Shown: positions 7,762 through 16,624 of the stretch, in pieces
Numbering within the stretch: position 1 is the stretch's first letter
Layout: each line of letters starts with the position of its first letter
Source of the DNA: DASZHJ01 sp035507155
GTDB taxonomy: Bacteria > Pseudomonadota > Alphaproteobacteria > ATCC43930 > CGMCC-115725
Length of the DNA: 64,000 bases
NCBI GenBank assembly: GCA_035507155.1
Contig: DATJOK010000105.1
Coordinates: forward strand, 1 to 64,000
Direction of reading: 5' to 3'
Position numbers and translations under genes: made by a program
The notes under the pieces: generated by a model
Told to the model about the DNA's origin: nothing
Databases searched by the model: none
What the model saw: the letters and a program-made list of their open reading frames with translations, nothing else

Positions 7762-8871
7762 TCAGCGCTGCTCGGCGGTCTCCACGACGGGCTCCCCGGT
7801 CACCCGGGCAAGCGCCTTGGCGATCGGTTCCGGCAGCCGATTCTTGTGATGGGTGTCGATCTCGACATTGACGCTCATGCCGGCGCGGAGCCCGTTGGTC
7901 TCCTCCTCCGGCGCCAGCACCAGCCGCACCGGCACGCGCTGCACCACCTTGACCCAGTTTCCGGTGGCGTTCTGCGGCGGCAGGATGGCGAACTCCGAGC
8001 CGGTGCCGGGGCTGACGCTGCTCACCAGCGCCCGCCACTGCTTGCCGGGATAGGTGTCGACCTCGATGCTGGCGCTCTGGCCCGGCTTCACATAGGTGAG
8101 GTCGGTCTCCTTCAGATTGGCCTCGATGTAGAGCCTGCGGGTCTCCACCAGCGCGAAAGCCGACTGGCCCGCCTGCACCCACTGGCCGGGCCGCAGATCG
8201 ACCTTGGCAGTGATGCCGTCATCGGGCGCGGTGATGTGAGTGTGGGAGAGATCGAGCGCCGCCTGGTCGCGCGCCGCCATCGCCTGGCGCACGCGCGGGT
8301 GGTCGTCGATCGGAAGATCGGCGTTGCCGCCGAGATTGGCCAGCGTCTGCGCCAGCTCCTGCTGCATCGACGCCACCTGCTGGCGCGCGTTGTCGTAGTT
8401 GTGCCGCCACTCGTCGGCCTTGCTCACCGGCGCCGCCATCTGCTCGGCGAGATGCGACTGGCGCTCGGATTCCCGCCGCATGTAGTCGAGGGTGTCGCGC
8501 GTCTGCTGCAGTTGGGCTTCCCGCTGGTGATAGCTCGCCTTCATCGCCGCGATGTCGTCGCGGGCGGCGGACAGCATTGCCTCGGTGCGCGCCAGCGCAA
8601 TCTTGTAGGGCTGGTCGTCGATGCGGAACAGCGGGTCGCCCTTGGCCACCTGCTGATGGTCGCCGACGCTCACCTCGATGACGCGGCCGGCGACGTCGCT
8701 GCTGATCTGCACCTTGTCGGCGCGCACATAGGCGTCGTCGGTGGAGACGTAGCGCCCGCCGGTCAGATAGAAGTAGCCGGCGGCGAGCGCGAGCGCGAGC
8801 GGGCCCAGGCCCAGCAGCGCCACGCGGGTGCGGCGCATCTCCAGCAAGCCCCTGCCGGCGCGCTTAGCCAT
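7762..8871 (-). CDS. emrA: HlyD/EmrA-family periplasmic adaptor subunit
   Basis: A 369-residue membrane-fusion protein. It has one N-terminal membrane helix (about 17-36), then a barrel-sandwich half with VSTDDAYVRADKVQISSDVAG, the typical EmrA start, and a long helical hairpin (about 85-190). The second half motif follows (HITAPDDGITAKVDLRPG), and then the beta-barrel domain. It bridges an inner-membrane exporter to an outer-membrane channel for drug efflux. The start is the ATG with GGAGG nine bases upstream. It overlaps the end of the marR gene by eight bases, so the two are co-transcribed. The expected EmrB permease is absent: the next gene is an acyl-CoA dehydrogenase. Confidence 0.85.
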   Translation of the reverse strand: MAKRAGRGLLEMRRTRVALLGLGPLALALAAGYFYLTGGRYVSTDDAYVRADKVQISSDVAGRVIEVSVGDHQQVAKGDPLFRIDDQPYKIALARTEAMLSAARDDIAAMKASYHQREAQLQQTRDTLDYMRRESERQSHLAEQMAAPVSKADEWRHNYDNARQQVASMQQELAQTLANLGGNADLPIDDHPRVRQAMAARDQAALDLSHTHITAPDDGITAKVDLRPGQWVQAGQSAFALVETRRLYIEANLKETDLTYVKPGQSASIEVDTYPGKQWRALVSSVSPGTGSEFAILPPQNATGNWVKVVQRVPVRLVLAPEEETNGLRAGMSVNVEIDTHHKNRLPEPIAKALARVTGEPVVETAEQR

Positions 8872-9361
8872 GGCGGAGCCTCCGCGGCCGCTCGACGGCC
8901 GGCTCACCAGTGCCGTTGGTCTCGCCCGCCTCGCGGCCGGAGATGTTGCCGCGCACCTTGACGAGAGAGTCCATCAGGTGCTGGCGCTCTGCCTCGTCGA
9001 GCCCGGCGAGCGCCTCTTCCCGCGTCGTCTCGCCGAGCGTCCACATGCGCTCCAGCACCGGCGCCACCTTGGGAGTGGTGTAAAGCCGGCGCGCGCGGCG
9101 GTCGCTCGGGTCGGGCCGGCGCTCGACCCAGCCCGCCTCCTCCAGCTTCTGCACCAGGCGGCCCAACGTCACGCCCTCGATCTCCAGAACTTCGGCGAGC
9201 CCTTGCTGATGAATGCCCTCGTGACGGTGGAGATGCGCCAGCACCTGCCACTGGGCGCGGCTCAGCCCGAGCGTGCGCGCGCGCCGGTCGTAGCGCTTGC
9301 GCAGCAGGCGCGCGATGTCGTGCAGCAGGAAGCCGAAGCCGTATTCCGGAGAGGCTGGCAT
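8864..9361 (-). CDS. MarR-family transcriptional regulator
   Basis: A 165-residue winged-helix regulator. The recognition region reads GLAEVLEIEGVTLGRLVQKL, followed by the wing GWVERRPDPSDRRARRLYTT with the conserved DxRxR-type residues. Flanking helices form the dimer interface. Such proteins are usually autorepressors released by small aromatic ligands. It is translationally coupled to emrA by overlap, so it probably controls that efflux adaptor and itself. A less GC-rich stretch directly before the start (9362-9400) carries repeated TTAGC/CTAGC half-motifs that could be its operator. No Shine-Dalgarno sequence is visible. Confidence 0.88.
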   Translation of the reverse strand: MPASPEYGFGFLLHDIARLLRKRYDRRARTLGLSRAQWQVLAHLHRHEGIHQQGLAEVLEIEGVTLGRLVQKLEEAGWVERRPDPSDRRARRLYTTPKVAPVLERMWTLGETTREEALAGLDEAERQHLMDSLVKVRGNISGREAGETNGTGEPAVERPRRLRHG

Positions 9362-9613
9362 GACCCAATAATGATTAGCAGGCTAGCGATAAGCAAGCTC
9401 GGGTCTTTACGCCTATGTCCTTGAAAAATCGTGAAGTGCCGGGAACTAAAAGTAGATGGCCCTGCAAGCGCTTCATCCAAAGCGAGTTTTTGCGTGACTG
9501 CCCGGAGGCCGGAATACGGGGGTCCTTCGCTGTTGCCGCCGGCGGTCGCGCCACGGAGTGGCGATTGCAAGACAGAGCATCGATCGCCCGCGGCTCTGCT
9601 ATAAGGGCGGTCC

Positions 9614-10624
9614 ATGAGCGCCGGTCTTCCACTCCCTCTGCTCGAGCTCGCTCTCGCGGTCTTCGTCGCGAGCTGCGGCGGAAGCTGGCTGATGATGCGC
9701 TGGCTCAAGCGCCGGATGATCCTCGACCATCCGGTGGAGCGCTCCTCCCATGAGGAGCCGGTGCCGAAGGGAAGCGGCATCGCGGTGGTGACGGCGCTGC
9801 TGGCGGCATGGCTCTGGCTCGGCGTCACTGGCGCCACGCCGCCGGAGACGCTGCTGATCTGCTGCCTTGGATTCGCGCTCGCCGCGCTCTCCTGGATCAA
9901 CGACGTGACGCATCTGCCGGCGCTCTTCCGCCTTGCGGTCCATTTTTTCATCGTGTTCGTCGGCCTGCAGGCGCTCCCTGACCGCGGCCACGTGTTCCAG
10001 GGACTGCTGCCGGTGCGCGCCGACGAGATCGCGACGCTGCTGCTGTGGACCTGGTTCCTCAATCTCTTCAACTTCATGGACGGCATCGACGGGATCACCA
10101 CAGTCGAGACGATGGCGATCGGCTGCGGCCTCGCCGCGGTGGCGGTCCTCACCGGCGTCGCTTCCGGGGGATATCTGGCGCTGGTGGTGGCGCTCGCCGC
10201 CGCCATGCTGGGCTTCCTGCCCTGGAACTGGCATCCCGCCCGCGTCTTCCTCGGCGACGTCGGCAGCGTGCCGCTGGGATTCCTGGTCGGCTGGCTGCTG
10301 CTGCTGCTGGCGGGTCGCGGCTACTGGGCGCCGGCGCTGCTGCTGCCGCTCTATTATCTCGCCGACGCGACGCTGACGCTGCTGCTGCGGCTCATCCGCG
10401 GCGAGCGGATCTGGCAGGCGCATCACAGCCACTTCTACCAGCGCGCCCTCGGCCGCGACCGCAATCATGCGGCCGTCGCCACGCTGATCCTCATCTTCGA
10501 TCTCGGGCTGATCGCCTTCGCGGTGATCGCCGTCTGGCATCCAGGGGTCGGCGTCGTGCTGGGCGTGCTGCTGATCGCGGCGCTGCTCAGGCTCCTCGGC
10601 TGGCGCGGCCGGTCCGCGGCCTGA
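9614..10624 (+). CDS. Polyprenyl-phosphate HexNAc-1-phosphate transferase (WecA/WbpL family)
   Basis: A 336-residue polytopic membrane enzyme of about ten helices. Signature loops are DHPVERSSHEEPVPKGSG (39-55), FNFMDGIDGI (catalytic Mg-binding DGIDG, near 155), NWHPARVFLGDVGS (the NxxxxxFxGD motif) and the HxHxFYQRA loop. It transfers a sugar-1-phosphate from a UDP-sugar to undecaprenyl phosphate and so starts a polysaccharide repeat. WbpL-type enzymes use UDP-FucNAc or UDP-QuiNAc, which fits the WbpM-like dehydratase and the small epimerase downstream. It is the first gene of the polysaccharide locus. Its TGA overlaps a possible CTG start of the next small ORF. Confidence 0.88.
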   Translation: MSAGLPLPLLELALAVFVASCGGSWLMMRWLKRRMILDHPVERSSHEEPVPKGSGIAVVTALLAAWLWLGVTGATPPETLLICCLGFALAALSWINDVTHLPALFRLAVHFFIVFVGLQALPDRGHVFQGLLPVRADEIATLLLWTWFLNLFNFMDGIDGITTVETMAIGCGLAAVAVLTGVASGGYLALVVALAAAMLGFLPWNWHPARVFLGDVGSVPLGFLVGWLLLLLAGRGYWAPALLLPLYYLADATLTLLLRLIRGERIWQAHHSHFYQRALGRDRNHAAVATLILIFDLGLIAFAVIAVWHPGVGVVLGVLLIAALLRLLGWRGRSAA

Positions 10625-10803
10625 CCGGCGCGATCCATGTCTATGGCGGCGATTTCTTCGCCGCCGAGCGCAGCGAATGGGATCCCGAGACCTTCCTGGA
10701 GCAGCGCTACGACATCGAGAAGAACCCGCGCCTCTTCGAGGAAGCCAACGCCTTTCTGGCGCGCGGAGCCGGCGCCTCAGGATCGGATCCGGCCCGGGCC
10801 TAA
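10621..10803 (+). CDS. Small acidic ORF coupled to the transferase (60 aa), hypothetical
   Basis: A reading frame with strong GC3 codon bias and a balanced, protein-like composition: HVYGGDFFAAERSEWDPET, then EQRYDIEKNPRLFEEANAFL. It begins exactly at the end of the preceding gene. No ATG/GTG/TTG is in frame. The only candidate start is CTG in CTGA, which overlaps the upstream TGA in the way ATGA couplings do. The ATG at 10637 is in a different frame and gives an unlikely Ser/Arg/Pro-rich peptide. It may be a real coupled small protein with a non-standard start, or the stranded C-terminus of a lost gene. No family is recognised. Confidence 0.4.
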   Translation: MTGAIHVYGGDFFAAERSEWDPETFLEQRYDIEKNPRLFEEANAFLARGAGASGSDPARA

Positions 10804-10819
10804 GACCGCTCGAGCGCGC

Positions 10820-11692
10820 TCAGGTCAGATACTCGCAGCGGAAACCCTCGCCCCAGCGCTTGATGTGGCCGACCGACGGCGACGGGAAGTGCATGGTGCA
10901 GAACAGCGTCTCGGTGTCGCAGTAGCGCTCGAGAAAGGCGCGGCGGGTCCTGGTTGCCTGCGGCACGTCGAAGTCGACGCGGGTGTGGAGGTCGGGATAG
11001 CGCGCCTGCAGCGGCGAATGGATGAGATCGCCGGTGAAGACCGCGGCATCGCCCTTGCGGCCGAGGGCGACGGCGAAATGGTCGGGCGTGTGACCGGGGG
11101 TCGGAAAGAGCCGGATGTGGTCGTCGAGCGCATGGTCGCTGGTGACGAGATCCGCCCGCTTCGCCTCGATCACCGGCAGAACGCTGTCGGCCATCGCCGG
11201 CAGCGGCGTCTTGCGGTGCTCGCCGGCCCAGTATTCGTATTCCTTCCTGGAGATGAGATAGCGCGCGTTGGGGAAGGTCGGGACCCAGCGGCCGTTCTCG
11301 AGCCGCGTATTCCAGCCGACGTGATCGCCGTGGAGATGGGTGCACATGACGAAGTCGATGTCCTCGACGCCGACGCCGGCGGCCTTCAGCGCGTTCATCC
11401 AGCTCGGATCGGTCTTCTTGTTCCAGGCCGGCCGTAGCGGAAAATTCTTGTCGTTGCCGATGCAGGCATCCACCAGCACGGTGTGATGCGGCGTCTTCAC
11501 GACATAGGATTGGAAGCAGAAGACGATATTGCTGGTCTTCGGATCGAACCCCGCGGGCGCCAGCCAGGAGCGGTTCTCCTCCAGGAGCTCGGCGCTGAGG
11601 TTCGGGAGGAATTCCCGGATCGGCGTGAAGCCGTATTCCTGCTCGACGATCCGGTGGATCGTCATGTCCTCGACGCCGTACTGGGTGCGCAT
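10820..11692 (-). CDS. MBL-fold metallohydrolase (lactonase-like)
   Basis: A 290-residue metallo-beta-lactamase-fold enzyme. It carries the dinuclear zinc signature THLHGDHVGW (H-x-H-x-D-H), a downstream His in PTPGHTPDH, the bridging Asp in FTGDLIHSP, and a final His in TMHFPSPSVGH. Layout and length match the AHL-lactonase-like group of hydrolases. The natural substrate could be a lactone or another ester and is not determined by the motifs. GGAGGAACG stands just before the ATG. It lies downstream of the nuclease gene on the same strand, inside the polysaccharide region but without an obvious role there. Confidence 0.85.
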   Translation of the reverse strand: MRTQYGVEDMTIHRIVEQEYGFTPIREFLPNLSAELLEENRSWLAPAGFDPKTSNIVFCFQSYVVKTPHHTVLVDACIGNDKNFPLRPAWNKKTDPSWMNALKAAGVGVEDIDFVMCTHLHGDHVGWNTRLENGRWVPTFPNARYLISRKEYEYWAGEHRKTPLPAMADSVLPVIEAKRADLVTSDHALDDHIRLFPTPGHTPDHFAVALGRKGDAAVFTGDLIHSPLQARYPDLHTRVDFDVPQATRTRRAFLERYCDTETLFCTMHFPSPSVGHIKRWGEGFRCEYLT

Positions 11693-11789
11693 CGTTCCTC
11701 CGGGATGTCGGATGAAGCCGTTCGAAGGATGCTAGACCGCCCCGCAGGCGTTTCCCAAGCCTGAATTGCGCGCTCGCGGCGGTTGCGCG

Positions 11790-12341
11790 CTACCCTCTGG
11801 CCCCCGCCCGGAAATACTGTGGCCGCACGAAATTCCCGGCCCAGGCGCCGCGATGGGCAGCCTTGGCCTCGCTCTCGATCTCGACATAGCGCGTGCGTCG
11901 GCCATAGGCGAAGGCAAGCCCCTCGGACACCAGGATCGCCCCCACGTCCTTGCCCTCGGAGATGCAGGCGGCGAACTCGCGCGCGTGCCGATCGACGAAC
12001 TCCTCGTCGACCTCGCAATGGAAGCCGGGCGTCTCCACCAGCTGGCGCAGGCGGGCGGTTGCCACCGAGCCGCAGTCCCAGACCTTGCCCTCGGCGTCAT
12101 GACAGGTCTGGGTGCGCTCGAAGGCATCGACGCCATAGAGGCGGAGCCGTTGCGGCCGGCATGGGAGATGGAGATGCGCGAGCAGGCAGTCGCCGTGCAC
12201 CACCTCGAGCGTGTCGCCGTCATAGACGCTGTAGCGGTCGGGCTTCGGCGGCGGCGTCACCTTCAGCAGCACGCTGACCACCGCGACCACGACGACCGCC
12301 GCCGCCAGCAATGCGCGCCGCCACAGCTTGCGCGTCATCAT
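11790..12341 (-). CDS. Thermonuclease (SNase)-like protein, membrane-anchored or exported
   Basis: A 183-residue protein. An N-terminal hydrophobic segment (about 10-27) serves as signal anchor. It is followed by the OB-fold nuclease domain: YSVYDGDTLEV, LRLYGVDAFE and DRHAREFAACI correspond to the catalytic Asp/Arg/Glu clusters of staphylococcal nuclease, and LVSEGLAFAYGR is the usual C-terminal block. Two insertions with cysteines (HLPCRP, CHDAEGKVWDC) may form a disulfide, consistent with export. It would degrade DNA or RNA in a Ca-dependent way if active. It sits nine bases after the asparagine synthase gene with its own strong GAGGAG site. Confidence 0.82.
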   Translation of the reverse strand: MMTRKLWRRALLAAAVVVVAVVSVLLKVTPPPKPDRYSVYDGDTLEVVHGDCLLAHLHLPCRPQRLRLYGVDAFERTQTCHDAEGKVWDCGSVATARLRQLVETPGFHCEVDEEFVDRHAREFAACISEGKDVGAILVSEGLAFAYGRRTRYVEIESEAKAAHRGAWAGNFVRPQYFRAGARG

Positions 12342-12350
12342 CGCCTCTCC

Positions 12351-14279
12351 TCAGGCCCAGCGCCGGTGCCAGGCCTGCACCATCAGCGCGCCCCAGAGGG
12401 AATATTGCCGGTTCCGGCGGCCGGAGAGATGCTCTGCGAGGTATTGCCGCACCGGCGCCGGGTCGAGGAGGCCGGCCTCGCGGAGGCTCTTCTCGCCGAG
12501 GAGATCCTCGGCCCACTCCCGGAGCGGTCCGCGGAGCCAGGCATCGATCGGCACGCCGAAACCCATCTTCGGCCGCTCGACGAGCGCCCGCGGCACGTAG
12601 CGGTCGAGCACCTTGCGCAGCAGCCATTTGCCGCTGCCGCCGCTGATGCGGAGCGCGTGCGGCAGGCGCCAGGCGAATTCGAGAACGCGGTGATCGAGAA
12701 GCGGCTCGCGCCCCTCGAGACCTACCGACATGCTGGCGCGATCGAGCTTCACCAGGATGTCGTCGGGAAGATAGGTCAGCATGTCGGCGAGCTGCATGCG
12801 GTCGAGGGGAGCGCTCACCGAGGCGCTGTAGTCGCGGTCGAGCTCGGGAAAGCCGGGCGCGCCGTCGTAGCGCTCAGCGGTTGGCGGCACCTGCCAGTGC
12901 GAGATGATGCGCCGGTGCAGATCGTCGAAATCGGCGAAGTCGAGCACGCCCGCGAATTTGTGCACGCGGTCGCCGGCAAGCCGCGGCCGGCGCGCCGCCG
13001 GCAGCAGGTCGAACGCGCGGTCCCAGCCCGCCGGCGAGAGCGCGGTGATGGCGCGCGCGAGGCCGGCGCGCAGCGAGCGCGGCACCCGGCCCAGCATGCC
13101 GCCGATGCGGGTCACCAGGGGATAGCGCGGATAGCCGGCGAAGGCCTCGTCGCCGCCGTCGCCGGACAGCGACACGGTCACCGACTGCCGCGCCAGGCGC
13201 GAGACTAGCATGGTCGGGATCTGCGAGGCGTCGGCGAAGGGCTCGTCGTAGAAATCCGAGAGCGTCGGAATCACGGCGAGCGCGTCGCCGTGGCCGAGGT
13301 AGAGCTCGGTATGCTCGGTGCCGAGATGGCGCGCCACCGCCCGCGCCGCCGGCGCCTCGTCGTAGCCCCCCTCGCGGAAGCCGATGGTGAAGGTCTTCGC
13401 CGGCCGGTTCAGGTGCCGCTGCATCAGCGCCACCACGGTCGAGCTGTCGATGCCGCCGGAGAGGAAGGCGCCCACCGGCACGTCGGCGACGAGACGCCAT
13501 TTGACGGCGTCGCTCAAGAGCGCGTCGAGCTCCTCCTCGGCGGCGACCGCGTCCTCCGGCAGGCGCTGGCGCGCGCCGCCGCGCGCCACTTCGCGCGGAT
13601 CCCAGTAGCAGCGCTCCTCGCCCTGCCCTTCGGCGTCGAGGGTGACGTAGTGGCCGGGCCGCAGCTTGCGGATGCCGCGCCAGACCGAGAGCGGCGCCGG
13701 GATGTAGTTGAAGGCGAGGCAGGCGGCGATGGCGTCGCGGTCGATCTCCGGCCGCCAAGCCGGATGCGGCCGGAACGCCTTCGGCTGCGAGCCGAAGAAC
13801 AGCACGCCGTTGTTGCGCCCGTAGTAGAGCGGCTTCACGCCCATGCGGTCGCGGATCAGCGTCAGCTTGCGGTCCCGCCGGTCCCAGAGCGCCAGCGCGA
13901 ACATGCCGATGAAACGGCCGAGCGCGCGCTCGATGCCCCAGGCGTCGAACGCCTCCAGCATCACCTCGGTGTCGGACTGGGTGCGAAAGCGGCGACCTTC
14001 CGCCTCGAGCTCGCGGCGGATGTCGGCGTGGTTGTAGACCTCGCCATTGTAGGTGACGACCCAGCGGCCGTTGCCGCTCGCCATCGGCTGGCTCGCCGCG
14101 GTGGAGAGATCGATGATGGCGAGCCGGCGGTGGCCGAGCGCCACGCCCGCCTCCGCATCGACCCAGGCGCCGTCGCCGTCGGGGCCGCGATGGGCGATCG
14201 CCCGCGCCATCTCGCGCACGAGATCGCCCGCCATGGCGCCGCCGCCGCGCGGATCCCAGAACCCGACGATTCCGCACAT
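12351..14279 (-). CDS. asnB: AsnB-type glutamine-dependent amidotransferase
   Basis: A 642-residue two-domain enzyme. The N-terminal glutaminase domain begins MCGIVGF, with Cys2 as nucleophile, and has RGPDGDG (31-37) and YNGEVYN (77-83). The synthetase domain has the PP-loop SGGIDSS at 274-280 and SLSGDGGDEAFAGYP. It makes an amide from a carboxylate using glutamine and ATP. Free asparagine is the textbook product, but in surface-polysaccharide loci such enzymes often amidate uronic acids. The UDP-sugar dehydrogenase in this locus would supply such an acid. It heads a minus-strand run with the nuclease and MBL genes and diverges from the epimerase operon. Confidence 0.9.
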   Translation of the reverse strand: MCGIVGFWDPRGGGAMAGDLVREMARAIAHRGPDGDGAWVDAEAGVALGHRRLAIIDLSTAASQPMASGNGRWVVTYNGEVYNHADIRRELEAEGRRFRTQSDTEVMLEAFDAWGIERALGRFIGMFALALWDRRDRKLTLIRDRMGVKPLYYGRNNGVLFFGSQPKAFRPHPAWRPEIDRDAIAACLAFNYIPAPLSVWRGIRKLRPGHYVTLDAEGQGEERCYWDPREVARGGARQRLPEDAVAAEEELDALLSDAVKWRLVADVPVGAFLSGGIDSSTVVALMQRHLNRPAKTFTIGFREGGYDEAPAARAVARHLGTEHTELYLGHGDALAVIPTLSDFYDEPFADASQIPTMLVSRLARQSVTVSLSGDGGDEAFAGYPRYPLVTRIGGMLGRVPRSLRAGLARAITALSPAGWDRAFDLLPAARRPRLAGDRVHKFAGVLDFADFDDLHRRIISHWQVPPTAERYDGAPGFPELDRDYSASVSAPLDRMQLADMLTYLPDDILVKLDRASMSVGLEGREPLLDHRVLEFAWRLPHALRISGGSGKWLLRKVLDRYVPRALVERPKMGFGVPIDAWLRGPLREWAEDLLGEKSLREAGLLDPAPVRQYLAEHLSGRRNRQYSLWGALMVQAWHRRWA

Positions 14280-14435
14280 GCCTGAGAGAGCCTTCCCGTC
14301 CTCGGGGATACCGCGGCGGACGATAACGCATGCGGCAGGGTGGCGCCACCCGAGGCAGAAGCGCTGGCGGGAGGACGGTCCGCCTCTGTAGAGTGCGGGC
14401 CCAGCGACGGCAATGCCAGGGGTCAGCCTCGAAAC

Positions 14436-15389
14436 ATGGCGCGAATCGTGGTCGTGGGCGCCGGCGGCTTCATCGGCCGCGCCGTGGTGGCGCGACTAGC
14501 CGCCGATGGCGTCGAGGTCGTGGCGGTGGCGCGTCGCCCGATCGAATTCGCGCCGGCGGTTCGGGCGCTGGCGCTCGGCGATCTCTCGCCGCAAACGACG
14601 TGGCAAACGGTCCTGGCAGGTGCACGCGTGGTGATCCATCTCGCCTCGCGCGCCCATGCGCCGCTGAGCGGCGATCCGGATCCTTGGATCGCCGGCGAGC
14701 TGGCGGCGGCGCGGCATCTCGCCTCCGAAGCGATCGCCGCCGGCGTCACGCAAATGATCCTGCTGAGCTCGATCAAGGTGCATGGCGAGACGACTGCGGC
14801 GACGCCATTCCGCGCCGATCAGCCGCTGGCGCCGGCCGATGTCTACGGCCATGCCAAGGCACGGCTCGAGACGGCGATGCGCGAGGCGATCGCCGGCAGC
14901 GGGACGGCACTCGCGATCATCCGCCCGCCGCTGGTCTACGGGCCGGAGGTCAAGGGCAACTTCCGGGCCTTGCTGGATCTCGTCCGCCGCGCGCCGGTGC
15001 TGCCGCTCGGCGGCATCGCGAACCGGCGAAGCCTCCTCTGCCGCGACAATCTCGTCGATCTCCTGGCAAGGATCGCCGCCGCACCGGCGCCGGTGACGGG
15101 CGCCTACCTCGCACGGGACGACCAGGAAATCGGCACCTCGGAGCTGTTGCGCCGGATCGGGCGCCATCTCGGCCGCGTGCCGCTTCTGCTGCCCTGTCCG
15201 GTTCCGCTGCTGCGGCTCGCCGCGCGCGCGCTCCGCCGGGCCGAGGCGATCGACCGGCTGACGCAGTCGCTGCAGGTGGACGACCGGGCGACCCGCGCGG
15301 TGCTCGGCTGGCGGCCGCCCGTCGATCTCGATGCCGGGCTTGCTGGCACCTGCCGCTGGTATCTGGAACAGGAGAAAGTGGCGCGATGA
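14436..15389 (+). CDS. NAD-dependent epimerase/reductase (SDR; WbpK/WbpV-like)
   Basis: A 317-residue extended short-chain dehydrogenase. It has the Rossmann motif GAGGFIGRAVV at the N-terminus, the catalytic Ser region LLSSIKVHGE, and the active-site Y-x-x-x-K as YGHAK. IIRPPLVYGPEVKGNF follows, the usual nucleotide-sugar-binding block. Length and sequence style match the reductases that act on UDP-4-keto-6-deoxy-HexNAc next to WbpL/WbpM homologues, giving UDP-QuiNAc or UDP-FucNAc. A GalE-type epimerase cannot be ruled out. It starts the operon epimerase, O-antigen ligase-like gene, glycosyltransferase, and ends in an ATGA overlap with the next gene. Confidence 0.82.
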   Translation: MARIVVVGAGGFIGRAVVARLAADGVEVVAVARRPIEFAPAVRALALGDLSPQTTWQTVLAGARVVIHLASRAHAPLSGDPDPWIAGELAAARHLASEAIAAGVTQMILLSSIKVHGETTAATPFRADQPLAPADVYGHAKARLETAMREAIAGSGTALAIIRPPLVYGPEVKGNFRALLDLVRRAPVLPLGGIANRRSLLCRDNLVDLLARIAAAPAPVTGAYLARDDQEIGTSELLRRIGRHLGRVPLLLPCPVPLLRLAARALRRAEAIDRLTQSLQVDDRATRAVLGWRPPVDLDAGLAGTCRWYLEQEKVAR

Positions 15390-16624
15390 CGCTGCGCGAC
15401 GACTGGGCCCGCCCCTCGACCGCCCTCGCGGTTGCCGGCGCGATGATGCCGCCGCTGGCAGCAGTGGCGCCGCTGGCGCTGGCGCCGCTGCTGCCGATCG
15501 CCGCGCTGGTCGCCCTCGCCTTGGGCGGACATCGCGAGCTCTGGCGGCTGCTCTCCGTCCGGCCGTTGGTGACCCTGCTGCTGCTGCTCGGACTCTGGGG
15601 CACCACATCGGCCGCGTGGTCGATCCTGCCCGCCCACAGCTTCCTAGAAGGGCTGCGTTTCCTCGCCATCTGCGCCGGCGGGCTCGTGCTGCTGGCTGTC
15701 GCCGGCGGCCTCGATGGCGACGAGCGCGCGCGAGTCTGGCACGCCTTTCTCGGCGGCTTCTGCCTCGGGCTTTTCCTGCTCGTCGCTGCCGCGATCGCCC
15801 ACGCGCTCTGGCATCCGCAGCCGGGCGCCAATGCGCTTGCCCGCTGGCTGCAGCGCTATACCCGCTTCGATCGTGGCGCCACCACGATGGCGCTGGCGGT
15901 CTGGCCGCTGAGCCTCGGCATCGTCGGCCGCCACAAGGTGGTCGGGCTCGCGGCGCTGCTGGCGGCGACGCTGATCGTCGTCTTCGCGATGGCAAGCCAT
16001 GCCGCGATGCTGGCCATGCTGGTGGCGCTCGCCGTCTGGCCGGTCGCGCATCTCGTGCCGCGCACCACCACCGCCGTGCTCGGGGCGGCGCTCATCGCGC
16101 TCGCGGCCATGCTGCCCGCGTTCCCGCTCAGCATGGGAATGGTGGCGCACATCCACAATGCGGTGCCGACCCTGTCGGGCTCGATCATCCACCGCCTGGC
16201 GATCTGGCATTTCGCCATCGGCGAGATCGCGCAGCGGCCGCTGCTCGGGTGGGGTCTCGATGCGGCGCGAGCGCTTCCGGGCGGCAGCGACCTGATCGAG
16301 GATCCGCGCGTGCCGGAACTCGCCCGCGCCGGCGCGCTCTGGATGCCGTTGCATCCGCACAACGCGATCCTGCAATGGCGGCTCGAGCTCGGGCTGCCCG
16401 GCGCTGCACTCTGCACGCTGGTGGTGCTCTGGCTGCTGAGCCGTCTCGCCGGCGCCTCGAGAGCGGCGCGCTCGCGCGGGCTGGCACTGGTCGCCGGCGC
16501 CCTGGTGGTGGCGCTGGTGAGCTACGGCTTCTGGCAGGCGTGGTGGCAGTGCTCGCTCTGGATGACGGCGGCACTGGCAGTGGCGCTCGCGGAAGACGAG
16601 CCGCCTGCCGCCGACAGCACCTGA
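15386..16624 (+). CDS. O-antigen ligase/polymerase-like membrane protein (WaaL/Wzy)
   Basis: A 412-residue protein with about eleven hydrophobic helices and one larger periplasmic loop. Within or near that loop are RPLLGWGLDAARALPGG and HPHNAILQWRLELGLPGAAL, the hallmark Wzy_C motif in which the His-Pro-His-Asn segment is shared by O-antigen ligases. It either polymerises repeat units or transfers the glycan to lipid A-core or another lipid. Sequence alone does not separate the two. It is translationally coupled on both sides (ATGA upstream, TGATG downstream). Confidence 0.85.
   Translation: MTLRDDWARPSTALAVAGAMMPPLAAVAPLALAPLLPIAALVALALGGHRELWRLLSVRPLVTLLLLLGLWGTTSAAWSILPAHSFLEGLRFLAICAGGLVLLAVAGGLDGDERARVWHAFLGGFCLGLFLLVAAAIAHALWHPQPGANALARWLQRYTRFDRGATTMALAVWPLSLGIVGRHKVVGLAALLAATLIVVFAMASHAAMLAMLVALAVWPVAHLVPRTTTAVLGAALIALAAMLPAFPLSMGMVAHIHNAVPTLSGSIIHRLAIWHFAIGEIAQRPLLGWGLDAARALPGGSDLIEDPRVPELARAGALWMPLHPHNAILQWRLELGLPGAALCTLVVLWLLSRLAGASRAARSRGLALVAGALVVALVSYGFWQAWWQCSLWMTAALAVALAEDEPPAADST

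Noticed and set aside
10637..11437. A plus-strand ORF starting at the ATG after the initiating transferase
   Set aside because: It reads through the convergent MBL gene out of frame, with a Ser/Arg/Pro-rich start. The frame one base earlier has the natural codon pattern.
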